Assembly (NCBI RefSeq): GCF_014268455.2
Contig: NZ_CP077085.1
Coordinates: 558,001-622,000 of the forward strand
Origin: Pseudomonas shahriarae
GTDB lineage: Bacteria; Pseudomonadota; Gammaproteobacteria; Pseudomonadales; Pseudomonadaceae
Direction: 5' to 3'
DNA length: 64,000 nucleotides
Under the pieces are notes generated by a model that was given only the letters and a program-made list of their open reading frames with translations, was not told where the DNA came from and did not search any database. Positions 9,414-19,209 of the stretch are shown here, piece after piece (the stretch's first letter is position 1; each line of letters begins with the position of its first letter). A program made the position numbers and the translations under genes.

Positions 9414-10952
9414 ATGAATGTGACTGCGCTAAATCTGATTCCAGGCCAACTGACCCTTGCCCAACTGCGGGCCATCTACCAGCAGCCGGTAACCCTCAGC
9501 CTGGATGACAGCGCCTCGGCGCAGATCGAAGCCAGCGTGGCCTGTGTCGAGCAGATTCTCGCCGAGAACCGCACCGCCTATGGCATCAACACCGGTTTCG
9601 GCCTGCTGGCCTCGACCCGTATCGCCAGCGAAGACCTGGAAAACCTCCAGCGTTCCCTGGTGTTGTCCCACGCGGCCGGCGTCGGCGAGCCGATCAGCGA
9701 TGCGCTGGTGCGTTTGGTGATGGTGCTCAAGGTCAACAGCCTGAGCCGCGGTTTCTCCGGGATTCGCCGCCAGGTGATCGACGCGCTGATCGCCCTGATC
9801 AACGCCGAGGTCTACCCGCATATCCCACTCAAGGGCTCGGTGGGCGCGTCCGGTGACTTGGCGCCGCTGGCCCATATGTCCCTGGTACTGCTGGGCGAAG
9901 GCAAGGCCCGTTACAAAGGTGAGTGGCTGGAGGCGACCGAAGCGCTGAAAGTCGCCGGTCTCACGCCGCTGACCCTGGCTGCCAAGGAAGGCCTGGCGCT
10001 GCTCAACGGCACCCAGGTCTCCACGGCCTACGCCCTGCGCGGCTTGTTCGAAGGCGAAGACCTGTTCGCCGCCGCCATCGCCTGTGGCGGCCTGACCGTG
10101 GAAGCGGTGCTGGGCTCGCGCTCGCCGTTCGACGCGCGCATCCATGCGGCCCGTGGCCAGCGTGGGCAGATCGACTCGGCCGCCGCCTATCGCGACCTGC
10201 TCGGTGAAAGCAGCCAGGTGTCCCAGTCCCACCAGAACTGCGACAAAGTGCAAGACCCGTACTCCCTGCGCTGCCAGCCGCAAGTCATGGGCGCCTGCCT
10301 GACCCAGTTCCGCCAGGCGGCCGAAGTGTTGGTGGTCGAAGCCAACGCGGTATCGGATAACCCGCTGGTATTCGCCGCCGAAGGCGATGTGATCTCCGGC
10401 GGTAACTTTCACGCCGAACCGGTGGCGATGGCCGCCGACAACATGGCCCTGGCCATCGCTGAAATCGGCTCCCTGAGCGAGCGCCGTATCTCGTTGATGA
10501 TGGACAAGCACATGTCGCAATTGCCGCCGTTCCTGGTGGGCAATGGCGGGGTCAACTCCGGTTTCATGATTGCCCAGGTGACGGCAGCGGCGTTGGCCAG
10601 CGAGAACAAGGCGTTGTCCCATCCCCATAGCGTCGACAGCCTGCCGACGTCGGCCAACCAGGAAGACCACGTGTCGATGGCGCCGGCTGCCGGCAAGCGC
10701 CTGTGGGAAATGGCTGAAAATACCCGTGGGGTGCTCGCAGTGGAATGGCTGGCCGCCTGCCAGGGCCTCGACCTGCGCGATGGCCTGAAAACCTCGCCCA
10801 AGCTGGAAAAGGCCCGTGGGATCCTGCGCGCCAAAGTGGGCTTCTATGACAAGGACCGCTTCTTCGCCCCGGATATCAACGCCGCCAGCGAACTGTTGGC
10901 CAGCCGCTGCCTGAACGAGTTGGTGCCAGCCAAGCTGCTGCCGAGCCTGTAA
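9414..10952 (+). CDS. hutH2: Histidine ammonia-lyase HutH2 (catalytically complete)
   Basis: The first enzyme of the pathway, converting histidine to urocanate and ammonia. The 512-residue product has the MIO triad Ala145-Ser146-Gly147 in [14 protein letters not shown]. It also has AYGINTGFG (catalytic Tyr), LSHAAGVG (His), QDPYSLR (Tyr/Arg), GGNFHAEP (Phe) and NQEDHVS (Glu), all matching the known P. putida active site. It is therefore the working histidase of the cluster, in contrast to hutH1 just upstream. Shine-Dalgarno AAGGAG lies six bases before the ATG. Confidence 0.97.
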   Translation: MNVTALNLIPGQLTLAQLRAIYQQPVTLSLDDSASAQIEASVACVEQILAENRTAYGINTGFGLLASTRIASEDLENLQRSLVLSHAAGVGEPISDALVRLVMVLKVNSLSRGFSGIRRQVIDALIALINAEVYPHIPLKGSVGASGDLAPLAHMSLVLLGEGKARYKGEWLEATEALKVAGLTPLTLAAKEGLALLNGTQVSTAYALRGLFEGEDLFAAAIACGGLTVEAVLGSRSPFDARIHAARGQRGQIDSAAAYRDLLGESSQVSQSHQNCDKVQDPYSLRCQPQVMGACLTQFRQAAEVLVVEANAVSDNPLVFAAEGDVISGGNFHAEPVAMAADNMALAIAEIGSLSERRISLMMDKHMSQLPPFLVGNGGVNSGFMIAQVTAAALASENKALSHPHSVDSLPTSANQEDHVSMAPAAGKRLWEMAENTRGVLAVEWLAACQGLDLRDGLKTSPKLEKARGILRAKVGFYDKDRFFAPDINAASELLASRCLNELVPAKLLPSL

Positions 10953-11023
10953 GCCGCACACCGATCCTGTGTGGGAGCTGACTCCCGCATGGGGTCGCCC
11001 ATAGGTTCGGATTCTCTCTGGAT

Positions 11024-11031
11024 AACAATAA
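11024..11031 (+). promoter_or_regulatory. Crc/Hfq CA motif in the hutTh leader
   Basis: AACAATAA fits the A-rich catabolite-repression motif AAYAAYAA exactly. It lies 13 bases before the hutTh ATG and next to the AGGGACG ribosome-binding site. In Pseudomonas Hfq with Crc binds such motifs and blocks translation during growth on preferred carbon sources. Function here is inferred from sequence and position. Confidence 0.6.
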
Positions 11032-11044
11032 TTAGGGACGAGAA

Positions 11045-12454
11045 ATGCACCAGCAAGCACAAGGTCTCAAACGCGGACTGACCGCCCGCCATATTCGCTT
11101 CATGGCACTGGGGTCGGCGATCGGCACCGGGCTGTTCTACGGTTCTGCCTCGGCGATCCAAATGGCCGGCCCGGCGGTGTTGCTGGCCTACCTGATCGGC
11201 GGCGCCGCCGTGTTTATGGTGATGCGCGCCCTCGGCGAAATGGCCGTGCACAATCCAGTGTCCGGCTCGTTCGGCCAATACGCCAGCACTTACCTGGGCC
11301 CGATGGCCGGTTTTATCCTCGGTTGGACCTACGCTTTTGAAATGATCATCGTCTGCCTGGCGGACGTCACCGCCTTCGGCATCTACATGGGCTTCTGGTT
11401 TCCCGAGGTCGCACGCTGGGTCTGGGTGCTCGGCATCGTCCTACTGATCGGCGGGCTGAACCTGTGCAACGTCAAGGTGTTCGGCGAAATGGAGTTCTGG
11501 CTGTCGTTGCTCAAGGTCGGCGCGATTGTCGCGATGATCCTTGGCGGGTTCGGCATCATGCTGTTTGGCGTGCATTCGTCGGCTGACGCACCGGCCAGCG
11601 GGTTGAGCAACCTGTGGGCCCACGGTGGCTTCATGCCCAATGGCCTGGGCGGCCTGATCGCCTCGTTTGCGGTGGTGATGTTTGCCTTTGGCGGCATCGA
11701 GATCATCGGCATCACTGCCGGTGAAGCCAAGGACCCGCAACGGGTGATCCCCAAGGCGATCAACGCGGTACCGCTGCGCATCCTGCTGTTCTACGTGCTG
11801 ACCCTGTTCGTGTTGATGGCCATCTACCCGTGGCCGCAGATCGGCAGCCAGGGCAGCCCATTCGTGCAGATCTTCAGCAACCTGGGGATTGGCTCGGCGG
11901 CGACCATCCTCAATATCGTGGTGATTTCGGCGGCCGTCTCGGCCATCAACAGTGACATCTTCGGCGCCGGCCGCATGATGTACGGCCTGGCCCAGCAAGG
12001 GCAGGCGCCCAAGGGCTTTGCGCAACTGTCGCGCCACGGTGTGCCGTGGATGACCGTGGTGGTGATGGGCGCAGCGCTGCTGGGCGGCGTGGTGTTGAAC
12101 TACCTGATCCCGGAAAACGTGTTCCTGGTGATTGCCTCGATTGCCACTTTCGCTACCGTGTGGGTGTGGCTGATGATCCTGGTCACGCAGGTGGCGATGC
12201 GCCGCTCGATGACCAAGGCGCAGATCGCCGAACTGAAATTCCCGGTACCGTTCTGGCCCTATGCGCCGGCGGCGGCCATTGTGTTCATGCTGTTTATTTT
12301 TGGTGTGCTGGGCTACTTCCCGGACACCCAGGCCGCGCTGCTGGTGGGCGCCGTATGGATCGTGTTGCTGGTCCTCGCCTACCTGCTGTGGGTCAAGCCC
12401 GCAGCCGGGCAAGCGGCCAAGGTCAATTACGACCCGGCTTTGTCTCACCGATAA
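11045..12454 (+). CDS. hutTh: APC-family histidine permease HutTh
   Basis: A 469-residue amino acid/polyamine/organocation (AAT-type) permease with about twelve membrane helices. The helix-1 motif [13 protein letters not shown] and the following [15 protein letters not shown] are diagnostic of the family. In fluorescent pseudomonads the hut copy is the high-affinity histidine transporter HutTh, which agrees with its position between histidase and imidazolonepropionase. Its leader carries a Crc/Hfq motif, so uptake should fall under catabolite repression. Confidence 0.88.
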   Translation: MHQQAQGLKRGLTARHIRFMALGSAIGTGLFYGSASAIQMAGPAVLLAYLIGGAAVFMVMRALGEMAVHNPVSGSFGQYASTYLGPMAGFILGWTYAFEMIIVCLADVTAFGIYMGFWFPEVARWVWVLGIVLLIGGLNLCNVKVFGEMEFWLSLLKVGAIVAMILGGFGIMLFGVHSSADAPASGLSNLWAHGGFMPNGLGGLIASFAVVMFAFGGIEIIGITAGEAKDPQRVIPKAINAVPLRILLFYVLTLFVLMAIYPWPQIGSQGSPFVQIFSNLGIGSAATILNIVVISAAVSAINSDIFGAGRMMYGLAQQGQAPKGFAQLSRHGVPWMTVVVMGAALLGGVVLNYLIPENVFLVIASIATFATVWVWLMILVTQVAMRRSMTKAQIAELKFPVPFWPYAPAAAIVFMLFIFGVLGYFPDTQAALLVGAVWIVLLVLAYLLWVKPAAGQAAKVNYDPALSHR

Positions 12455-12469
12455 CTTAGGGAGGCGTTG

Positions 12470-13675
12470 ATGAAAACGCTTTGGCAACACTGTCACATCG
12501 CAACCATGGCCCGGGGCGAGTACTCGATCATCGAGGATGGCGCCATGGTCACCGCCGGTTCGCTGATCGAGTGGATCGGCCCACGTGCCGAGCTGCCGCC
12601 TGGCGACTACGCGCAGACCCATGACTTGCAAGGGGCGTGGGTCACGCCGGGGCTGATCGACTGCCATACCCACACGGTATTTGGCGGCAACCGCAGCGGC
12701 GAATTCGAGCAGCGCCTGCAAGGCGTGAGCTACGCCGAGATCGCGGCGGCCGGCGGCGGCATTGCCAGCACCGTACGCGCCACGCGTGCGGCGACCGAGG
12801 ACGAGCTGTTCGACAGCAGCCGCAAGCGCCTGCGCAGTTTGCTGCGCGATGGCGTGACCACGGTGGAGATCAAGTCCGGCTACGGCCTGGATCTGGCCAA
12901 CGAGCGCAAGATGCTGCGGGTGGCCCGGCGCCTGGGCCAGGAGTTGCCCGTCAGCGTGCGCGCCACGTGCCTGGCGGCCCATGCGTTGCCGCCGGAGTAC
13001 AAGGATCGCGCCGACGACTACATCGAGCACATCTGCAACGAGATGCTGCCGACCCTGGCAGCAGAAGGGTTGGTGGATGCGGTGGATGCGTTCTGCGAAT
13101 ACCTGGCGTTTTCCACCGAGCAGGTAGAGCGCGTGTTCAAGGTCGCGCAGCGCTTGGGGTTGCCGGTAAAGTTGCACGCCGAGCAACTGTCGTCGCTGCA
13201 CGGCTCCAGCCTGGCGGCGCGGTATCAGGCGCTGTCGGCGGATCACCTGGAGTTCATGACCGAAGAAGACGCCATCGCCATGGCCGCCGCCGGCACCGTC
13301 GCCGTGTTGCTACCGGGCGCGTTTTACTTTTTGCGCGAAACCCAGTTGCCGCCGATGGACGCCTTGCGCAAGCACGGGGTGAAGATCGCCATTGCCAGCG
13401 ACCTCAACCCCGGCACCTCGCCGGCCTTGTCCGTGCGGCTGATGCTGAACATGGCCTGCACCTTGTTCCGCATGACCCCGGAAGAAACCCTGGCCGGTGT
13501 TACCCGGCATGCCGCCACGGCGTTGGGCATGGGCGACACCCATGGCTCGCTGGAAGTGGGCAAGGTCGCGGATTTTGTCGCCTGGCAGATCGACCGCCCC
13601 GCCGACCTGGCCTACTGGCTGGGTGGCGAGTTGGATAAACGCGTCGTGCGCCATGGCGTCGACGTCGATGTGTAA
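12470..13675 (+). CDS. hutI: Imidazolonepropionase
   Basis: Hydrolyses 4-imidazolone-5-propionate to N-formimino-L-glutamate. It is an amidohydrolase-fold metalloenzyme of 401 residues. The metal ligands are visible in [12 protein letters not shown], in KLHAEQ and in the later ADHLEF and [10 protein letters not shown] (metal Asp) blocks. ATG 12470 is used, preceded by AGGGAGG; a TTG one codon upstream is possible but unnecessary. It follows hutTh by 15 bases, so the genes are probably co-transcribed. Confidence 0.96.
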   Translation: MKTLWQHCHIATMARGEYSIIEDGAMVTAGSLIEWIGPRAELPPGDYAQTHDLQGAWVTPGLIDCHTHTVFGGNRSGEFEQRLQGVSYAEIAAAGGGIASTVRATRAATEDELFDSSRKRLRSLLRDGVTTVEIKSGYGLDLANERKMLRVARRLGQELPVSVRATCLAAHALPPEYKDRADDYIEHICNEMLPTLAAEGLVDAVDAFCEYLAFSTEQVERVFKVAQRLGLPVKLHAEQLSSLHGSSLAARYQALSADHLEFMTEEDAIAMAAAGTVAVLLPGAFYFLRETQLPPMDALRKHGVKIAIASDLNPGTSPALSVRLMLNMACTLFRMTPEETLAGVTRHAATALGMGDTHGSLEVGKVADFVAWQIDRPADLAYWLGGELDKRVVRHGVDVDV

Positions 13676-13704
13676 GGTTGCCTTTGTGAGTAAGGAGTAC
13701 TGCT

Positions 13705-14520
13705 GTGGATAAGGTTCTGAACTTCAAACAAGGCCGCACACCGCTGCTGATCAGCATGCCCCACGCCGGCCTGCGCCTGACGCCTGCGGTTGCAGCGGGC
13801 CTGATCCCCGAGGCGCAAAGCCTGCCGGATACCGACTGGCATATCCCTACGCTGTACGATTTTGCTGCAGAGCTGGGGGCCAGCACCCTGGCGGCCGAGT
13901 ATTCGCGGTTTGTCATCGACTTGAACCGGCCGTCGGACGACAAGCCGCTGTATGCCGGGGCGACCACCGGCCTGTTTCCCGCGACGCTGTTTGATGGCGT
14001 GCCGTTGTTTATTGAAGGCAAGGAGCCGTCGAAGGCGGAGCGGGCGACCTATCTGGAGCAGATCTGGACGCCTTATCACCAGACCCTGCAACAGGAACTG
14101 GCGCGGCTCAAGGCCGAATTCGGCTACGCGCTGCTGTTCGACGCCCACTCGATCCGCTCGGTGATCCCACACCTGTTCGACGGCAAGCTGCCGGACTTCA
14201 ACCTCGGCACCTTCAATGGCGCCGCCTGCGACCCCGAGTTGGCCAGCCAGTTGGAAGCCATCTGCGCGGCGCATCCGCACTACAGCCATGTGCTGAACGG
14301 GCGTTTCAAGGGCGGGCATATCACCCGGCACTACGGCAACCCGGCGCAGGATATTCATGCGGTGCAGTTGGAGTTGGGGCAGTGCACGTATATGGAGGAG
14401 TTTGAGCCGTTCAGGTATCGACAGGATCTGGCCGAGCCGACGCGGGTGGTGTTGAGGCAGTTGCTGGAAGGGTTCTTGGCGTGGGGCCAGAAGCAGTTGT
14501 CTTCAAGGCCTATTCCGTAA
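13705..14520 (+). CDS. hutG: N-formylglutamate deformylase
   Basis: Last enzyme of the five-step pathway, releasing formate and glutamate from N-formyl-L-glutamate made by HutF. The 271-residue product starts with GTG after a TAAGGAG ribosome-binding site. It has the family blocks LISMPHAGLRL, FVIDLNRPSDD, LFDAHSIRSVIPHLFDG and QLELGQCTYMEE, which supply the metal-binding residues. Use of this route implies that hutF lies outside the window, as usual upstream of hutC. It is the last gene of the hut cluster. Confidence 0.95.
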   Translation: MDKVLNFKQGRTPLLISMPHAGLRLTPAVAAGLIPEAQSLPDTDWHIPTLYDFAAELGASTLAAEYSRFVIDLNRPSDDKPLYAGATTGLFPATLFDGVPLFIEGKEPSKAERATYLEQIWTPYHQTLQQELARLKAEFGYALLFDAHSIRSVIPHLFDGKLPDFNLGTFNGAACDPELASQLEAICAAHPHYSHVLNGRFKGGHITRHYGNPAQDIHAVQLELGQCTYMEEFEPFRYRQDLAEPTRVVLRQLLEGFLAWGQKQLSSRPIP

Positions 14521-14615
14521 CTTGAGTAGGTTATTTCCTTAATGTGGTTACCACCCTTAGTACATCTATGTTGTTTGGTTAGTCTGCGGGCCTCTGCGAT
14601 CAGGAAGGGCCAACG

Positions 14616-15095
14616 GTGGTGTCTCAGGAAGAGGAATTTCGAGTTGTTTTAAGTTATGCGCAGATGGCAGCGATTTTGGAACAGCAATCCCTGAGCGCTG
14701 CTGAAATCGCCTCAAATCGAATTTTTGGCGGTTTGCGTGTCGTTGGTGGGATCATCGAGTTGGCGGGCGCAGGTGTTTTGTGCGCATTACCTGAGCCGAC
14801 GATGATCAGCAAGATGGGCTGTGTTGCCATGGGGGTACACGCCTCTGATCAGTTGGCTGCCGGTACCGCACAACTGCTCAGCGGCGAGACAACTGCGTCG
14901 TACGCCTATAGATCCGGTCAGGCGATAGCCGCTGGCTTGGGAGCCTCACCTGCAACAGGGCAGGTGATTGGTTTAGCTGGTGAGTTTGCCGTGCCGTTAT
15001 CCACCGCCAGCCTCTACGCGGCTTTTCGAGTCTCATCCTTTCAGGGTGGCAGGATGAGGCTTAATTATGTGCTGACCGCCTTTCCGATTATCTGA
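14616..15095 (+). CDS. Hypothetical membrane-associated protein
   Basis: A 159-residue protein I do not recognise with confidence. It starts with GTG after AGGAAGG. It has two glycine- and alanine-rich hydrophobic stretches, about residues 35-60 (FGGLRVVGGIIELAGAGVL) and 105-135 (IGLAGEFAVPLSTASLY), separated by a loop. Such patterns occur in DUF4225-like and other small Pseudomonas proteins often found near polymorphic-toxin loci; that link is a guess. Base composition is clearly more AT-rich than in hutG or pip, which suggests later acquisition. The next small gene starts seven bases after its stop, so they form a pair. Confidence 0.6.
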   Translation: MVSQEEEFRVVLSYAQMAAILEQQSLSAAEIASNRIFGGLRVVGGIIELAGAGVLCALPEPTMISKMGCVAMGVHASDQLAAGTAQLLSGETTASYAYRSGQAIAAGLGASPATGQVIGLAGEFAVPLSTASLYAAFRVSSFQGGRMRLNYVLTAFPII

Positions 15096-15102
15096 GGCGG
15101 TT

Positions 15103-15471
15103 ATGGCTTATCAGCGTTTAACGGGTTTCATGTATAGCGAAGTGGGTGAGAAAGTCGGTGCGTGGCGCAGGGAAGGAGAACCTGCGATTGTGCCTCTTTC
15201 CTTGCCGGCTATTGTGCAAGGCTATGTTGACGCCCATTCCCGCCTCAGTGTCCTGCTACTCAAGCGGGAAATTCACGGCTACCTGCGTAATAACCTGACA
15301 CCTGGTGGACTGCGCAATGCAGCACCGTTTGATTATGAGTTGTGTTTTTCAGAGCATTACTTCGGTTGTAACAACCACCAGTTCTTGCTGTGGGTTTGTC
15401 GGCTTCTGGATGAAAACCTCAAGCGTACTCAGTGGCGAGGCATAAAGCGGCTGTTCAATAGGATGTGTTGA
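15103..15471 (+). CDS. Hypothetical protein, partner of the preceding gene
   Basis: A 122-residue soluble protein with no family I can name. It has no signal peptide or membrane segment; it is rich in aromatic and basic residues near the end (ENLKRTQWRGIKRLFNRMC). GAGGCGG lies just before the ATG and overlaps the stop of the upstream gene, so the two are translationally linked. Same atypical, lower-GC composition as its partner. A toxin-immunity or effector-chaperone pair is one possible reading of two small adjacent orphan genes, with no direct evidence. Confidence 0.6.
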   Translation: MAYQRLTGFMYSEVGEKVGAWRREGEPAIVPLSLPAIVQGYVDAHSRLSVLLLKREIHGYLRNNLTPGGLRNAAPFDYELCFSEHYFGCNNHQFLLWVCRLLDENLKRTQWRGIKRLFNRMC

Positions 15472-15557
15472 TAACACGACGCAAAGGATCCACAACCGTT
15501 CCAGGATGCAGCGGCGTCCTCACGTCGTAAGCGCCAGATCAAACAATGGGGGCGAAA

Positions 15558-15662
15558 TGTGGGAGCGGGCTTGTCAGGTCGCCGCATCGCCGCGAAGGCG
15601 GTCTGTCAGTTCACAAATATGTCGACTGATCCGCCGCTATCGCGAGCAAGCCCGCTCCCACA
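15558..15662. repeat. REPIN (GCGGGCTTG subtype) in the pip upstream region
   Basis: TGTGGGAGCGGGCTTGTCAG and, about 75 bp on, CGCGAGCAAGCCCGCTCCCA form the arms. The left arm has diverged after GCTTG. The rest of the 15472-15809 gap holds no gene I can support; it should contain the pip promoter. Confidence 0.8.
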
Positions 15663-15809
15663 CGTGGTGCGCGAACCTTCCTGGCTGATCACTGACACAG
15701 GTCTAAGTCCTCAAGGACATGCTCATTGCACAATTCGGGTTTATGATGCCAGACGGCAAAATAATAGACGTCCCCCCAGGGATGGACCCGACCCCTTACG
15801 GAGCGCGCA

Positions 15810-16781
15810 ATGCAGACTTTGTACCCGCAGATCAAACCCTACGTCCGGCACGATCTGGCCGTCGATGAAACCCACACGCTGTATGTCGACGAAAGTGGTT
15901 CCCCGCAAGGTTTGCCCGTGGTCTTCATCCATGGCGGTCCAGGCGCCGGCTGCGATGCCAATAGCCGCTGCTATTTCGATCCGAACCTGTACCGCATCGT
16001 CACCTTTGACCAGCGCGGCTGCGGGCGCTCCACTCCGCGGGCCAGCCTGGAAAACAACACCACCTGGGACCTGGTTGCCGACCTTGAGCGCATTCGCGAG
16101 CACCTGGGGATTGAAAAATGGGTGCTGTTCGGTGGTTCCTGGGGCTCGACCCTGGCCCTGGCCTATGCACAAACCCACCCTGATCGCGTGCTTGGCCTGA
16201 TTGTGCGCGGCATCTTCCTGGCCCGCCCCCAGGATATCCAGTGGTTCTACCAGGCCGGCGCGAGCCGCCTGTTCCCGGACTACTGGCAGGACTACATCGC
16301 GCCAATCCCGGTGGAAGAGCGCCACGACATGATCAGCGCCTACCACAAGCGCCTGACCGGCAATGACCAGATCGCCCAGATGCATGCCGCCAAGGCCTGG
16401 TCCACCTGGGAAGGCCGCATGCTCGGCCTGTGCCCCAGCCCGCAGCTGATCGAGCGCTTCTCCGAGCCCCAGCGCGCCTTGTCGATTGCGCGTATCGAGT
16501 GCCACTACTTCACCAATAACTCGTTCCTGGAGCCCAACCAACTGATTCGCGATATGCACAAGATCGCCCATCTGCCGGGGATCATCGTGCATGGCCGCTA
16601 CGATATGATCTGCCCGCTGGATAATGCCTGGGAGTTGCACCAGGCCTGGCCGAACAGTGAGTTGCAGGTGATCCGCGAGGCGGGCCACGCGGCGTCCGAG
16701 CCGGGTATCACCGATGCGCTGGTGCGTGCGGCGGGCCAGATGGCACGACGCCTGCTTGATCTGCCCCCTGAAGAAGCATGA
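15810..16781 (+). CDS. pip: Proline iminopeptidase
   Basis: A cytoplasmic alpha/beta-hydrolase (peptidase family S33) that removes N-terminal proline from peptides. The 323-residue length is standard. The oxyanion-hole motif HGGPGAGCD, the nucleophile elbow [10 protein letters not shown], the acid in GRYDMICPL and the catalytic histidine in EAGHAASEP are all visible. Its stop overlaps the dtd start (ATGA), so the two are an operon. The ATG follows TACGGAG. Confidence 0.94.
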   Translation: MQTLYPQIKPYVRHDLAVDETHTLYVDESGSPQGLPVVFIHGGPGAGCDANSRCYFDPNLYRIVTFDQRGCGRSTPRASLENNTTWDLVADLERIREHLGIEKWVLFGGSWGSTLALAYAQTHPDRVLGLIVRGIFLARPQDIQWFYQAGASRLFPDYWQDYIAPIPVEERHDMISAYHKRLTGNDQIAQMHAAKAWSTWEGRMLGLCPSPQLIERFSEPQRALSIARIECHYFTNNSFLEPNQLIRDMHKIAHLPGIIVHGRYDMICPLDNAWELHQAWPNSELQVIREAGHAASEPGITDALVRAAGQMARRLLDLPPEEA

Positions 16782-17215
16782 AGGGCCTTTTGCAGCGGGT
16801 GCGTGGCGCCCGGGTCGAGGTGGCGGGGCAGGTGGTGGGTGCGATAGACCAGGGTTTGCTGGTACTGGTGGCCGTTGAACCTTCAGATACCGCCGCCAGT
16901 GCCGACAAGTTGTTGCATAAGCTGCTTAACTACCGGGTGTTCAGTGACGACGAGGGCAAGATGAACCTGTCGTTGAAGGACATTGGCGGTGGTTTGCTGC
17001 TGGTGTCCCAGTTCACCCTGGCGGCCGACACCAAGAGCGGCCTGCGTCCGAGCTTCTCCAAAGCGGCGCCACCGGCGTTGGGCGAGGCGCTTTTCGAGCA
17101 CTTGTTGTCACAAGCGCAACAATTGCATGGCACGGTGGCGTCGGGGCGTTTTGGCGCGGATATGCAGGTGCATTTGGTCAATGACGGGCCGGTCACCTTC
17201 CTGTTACAGACCTGA
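16778..17215 (+). CDS. dtd: D-aminoacyl-tRNA deacylase
   Basis: Hydrolyses D-aminoacyl-tRNAs and also glycyl-tRNA(Ala), protecting translation from mischarging. The product is 145 residues, the normal size. Both halves of the active site are present: [12 protein letters not shown] (SQ-T motif) and the C-terminal NDGPVTFLL (GP motif). It overlaps pip by four bases. The bacterial form acts as a cytoplasmic homodimer. Confidence 0.94.
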   Translation: MKGLLQRVRGARVEVAGQVVGAIDQGLLVLVAVEPSDTAASADKLLHKLLNYRVFSDDEGKMNLSLKDIGGGLLLVSQFTLAADTKSGLRPSFSKAAPPALGEALFEHLLSQAQQLHGTVASGRFGADMQVHLVNDGPVTFLLQT

Positions 17216-17481
17216 TTGTATGAAAAACGACTTTTAATGCGCAAAACGCAAGTTTTCGCTACAAATACTTGGTTGCCCCTGCTGCGTTATCTCACGGGCT
17301 ACTAGATAATCGCGCGCTACGGGGACCAGCGTAAATTGGTCCAGTTTTGATTTAGGTAGAGACTTGTCCGGTCGCCCTTGGGGAATCATTTAGCCCCATC
17401 GGAGTCGGAACAATGCTCGCCAACCTGGCATATAGATAGCTGGCCGTTGGTTTTTTGATCTGTTTTCGGCGAGGGTTGCTC
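17216..17481. other. Intergenic region upstream of opgG
   Basis: About 265 bp without a gene. An imperfect hairpin (GCGCAAAAC...GTTTTCGC, 17238-17259) just after dtd may act in termination but has no clear T run. A short TGGGG...CCCCA hairpin lies near 17380-17400. The opgGH promoter should be here; I cannot point to convincing -35/-10 boxes. Confidence 0.4.
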
Positions 17482-19209
17482 GTGATTGTTAGTCCCTGTA
17501 ATGCACCAAAATTGTCTGCCAAACGGTTACGAAACGCACTGGTGACGGGCTCCGCCCTGTTTTGCCTGTTCGGCGCGGGTCAACTGTGGGCATTCAGTCT
17601 GGACGATGTGTCGGCCAAGGCAAAAGAGTTGGCCGGGCAGAAATACGAAGCCCCACGCAGCAATCTGCCGAACGAATTCCGCGAAATGAAGTTCGCTGAT
17701 TACCAGAAAATTCGTTTCCGCAATGAAAAAGCCGAGTGGGCCGAGCAGAAAACCCCGTTCAAGCTGTCCTTCTATCACCAGGGCATGCACTTCGACACGC
17801 CGGTGAAAATCAACGAAGTCACCGCGACCGACGTCCAGGAAATCAAGTACGACCCGACTCGTTTCGATTTCGGCGACGTCAAGTTTGATCCTAAAGCCAC
17901 CGATCAGCTGGGTTATGCCGGCTTTCGCGTGCTGTACCCGATCAACAAGGACGACAAGCAAGACGAAATCATGACCATGCTCGGCGCCAGCTATTTCCGC
18001 GTCGTGGGCAAGGACCAGGTCTATGGCCTGTCGGCCCGTGGCATGGCGATTGATACCGCGCTGCCGTCCGGCGAAGAGTTCCCGCGTTTCACCGAGTTCT
18101 GGATCGAGCGTCCAAAGCCGGGCGACAAGCACCTGGTGATCTTCGCCTTGCTGGATTCGCCACGGGCCACCGGCGCCTACCGCCTGATCCTGCGTCCGGG
18201 CACCGACACCATTGTCGACGTCAAGTCGCAGATGTTCCTGCGTGACAATGTCAGCAAGCTGGGCGTTGCCCCGCTGACCAGCATGTTCCTGTTCGGCGCC
18301 AACCAGCCGTCCAAAGTGCTCAATTACCGTCGCGAACTGCACGACTCCAGCGGCCTGTCGATCCAGGCCGGTAACGGCGAGTGGATCTGGCGCCCGCTGA
18401 ACAACCCAAAACACCTGTCGGTCAGCAACTTCTCGGTAGAAAACCCGCGTGGTTTCGGCCTGTTGCAGCGTGGTCGCAACTTCAGCCAGTACGAAGACCT
18501 CGACGACAACTACGACAAGCGCCCAAGCGCCTGGATCGAGCCGCAAGGCGACTGGGGCAAGGGTTCCGTGGATCTGGTAGAGATTCCGACCGCCGATGAA
18601 ACCAACGACAACATCGTTGCCTTCTGGAGCCCGGCCGAACTGCCTAAGCCCGGCGAGCCGCTGGATATCGCCTACCGCCTGCACTGGACTCTCAACGATG
18701 CACCGTTCCACTCGCCGGACAGTGCCTGGGTCAAGCAGACCCTGCGTTCTACCGGTGATGTGAAACAGTCCAACCTGATCCGTCAGCCAGACGGCAGCGT
18801 GGCCTATCTGGTGGACTTCGAAGGCCCGTCCCTCAAGGCCCTGAAGCCCGATGCAGCAGTGCGCAGCCAGGTCAGCGTCGGCGAAAACGGCGAAGTCGTG
18901 GAAAACAGCGTGCGCTACAACCCGCACACCAAAGGCTGGCGCCTGACCCTGCGCTTGAAGATCAAGGATGCAGGCAAACCGACCGAAATGCGTGCGGCCC
19001 TGGTCCAGGATATCGTCAAGCCTGAGCCAGAGCAGGCTTCCACCCAAGTCCTGAAGGCTGACAAAGTCTTGGCCAAGCAACACGAGAAACAGGCCAAGAA
19101 AGACGCCAAGGACAAGCAGCCAGAAGCTGCCCCAGCCACCCCGGAGCCAGTCAAGACAGAACAAGTCCTGACCGAAACCTGGAGCAATCAGTTGCCTGCC
19201 GATGAGTAA
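17482..19209 (+). CDS. opgG: Periplasmic glucan biosynthesis protein OpgG
   Basis: Periplasmic protein needed to make osmoregulated periplasmic (beta-1,2/1,6) glucans, working with OpgH. I place the start at GTG 17482 ([10 protein letters not shown]); a TTG nine codons upstream is possible. An N-terminal membrane-export segment ([20 protein letters not shown]) leads into the mature domain, [14 protein letters not shown]. Family blocks include [18 protein letters not shown] and [19 protein letters not shown]. The C-terminal 40 residues are a Lys/Ala/Glu/Pro-rich tail that looks disordered. It overlaps opgH by eight bases. Confidence 0.95.
   Translation: MIVSPCNAPKLSAKRLRNALVTGSALFCLFGAGQLWAFSLDDVSAKAKELAGQKYEAPRSNLPNEFREMKFADYQKIRFRNEKAEWAEQKTPFKLSFYHQGMHFDTPVKINEVTATDVQEIKYDPTRFDFGDVKFDPKATDQLGYAGFRVLYPINKDDKQDEIMTMLGASYFRVVGKDQVYGLSARGMAIDTALPSGEEFPRFTEFWIERPKPGDKHLVIFALLDSPRATGAYRLILRPGTDTIVDVKSQMFLRDNVSKLGVAPLTSMFLFGANQPSKVLNYRRELHDSSGLSIQAGNGEWIWRPLNNPKHLSVSNFSVENPRGFGLLQRGRNFSQYEDLDDNYDKRPSAWIEPQGDWGKGSVDLVEIPTADETNDNIVAFWSPAELPKPGEPLDIAYRLHWTLNDAPFHSPDSAWVKQTLRSTGDVKQSNLIRQPDGSVAYLVDFEGPSLKALKPDAAVRSQVSVGENGEVVENSVRYNPHTKGWRLTLRLKIKDAGKPTEMRAALVQDIVKPEPEQASTQVLKADKVLAKQHEKQAKKDAKDKQPEAAPATPEPVKTEQVLTETWSNQLPADE

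Noticed and set aside
17216..17481. Possible riboswitch or sRNA upstream of opgG
   Set aside because: Only short weak hairpins are seen, none matching a structure I know; left as intergenic.
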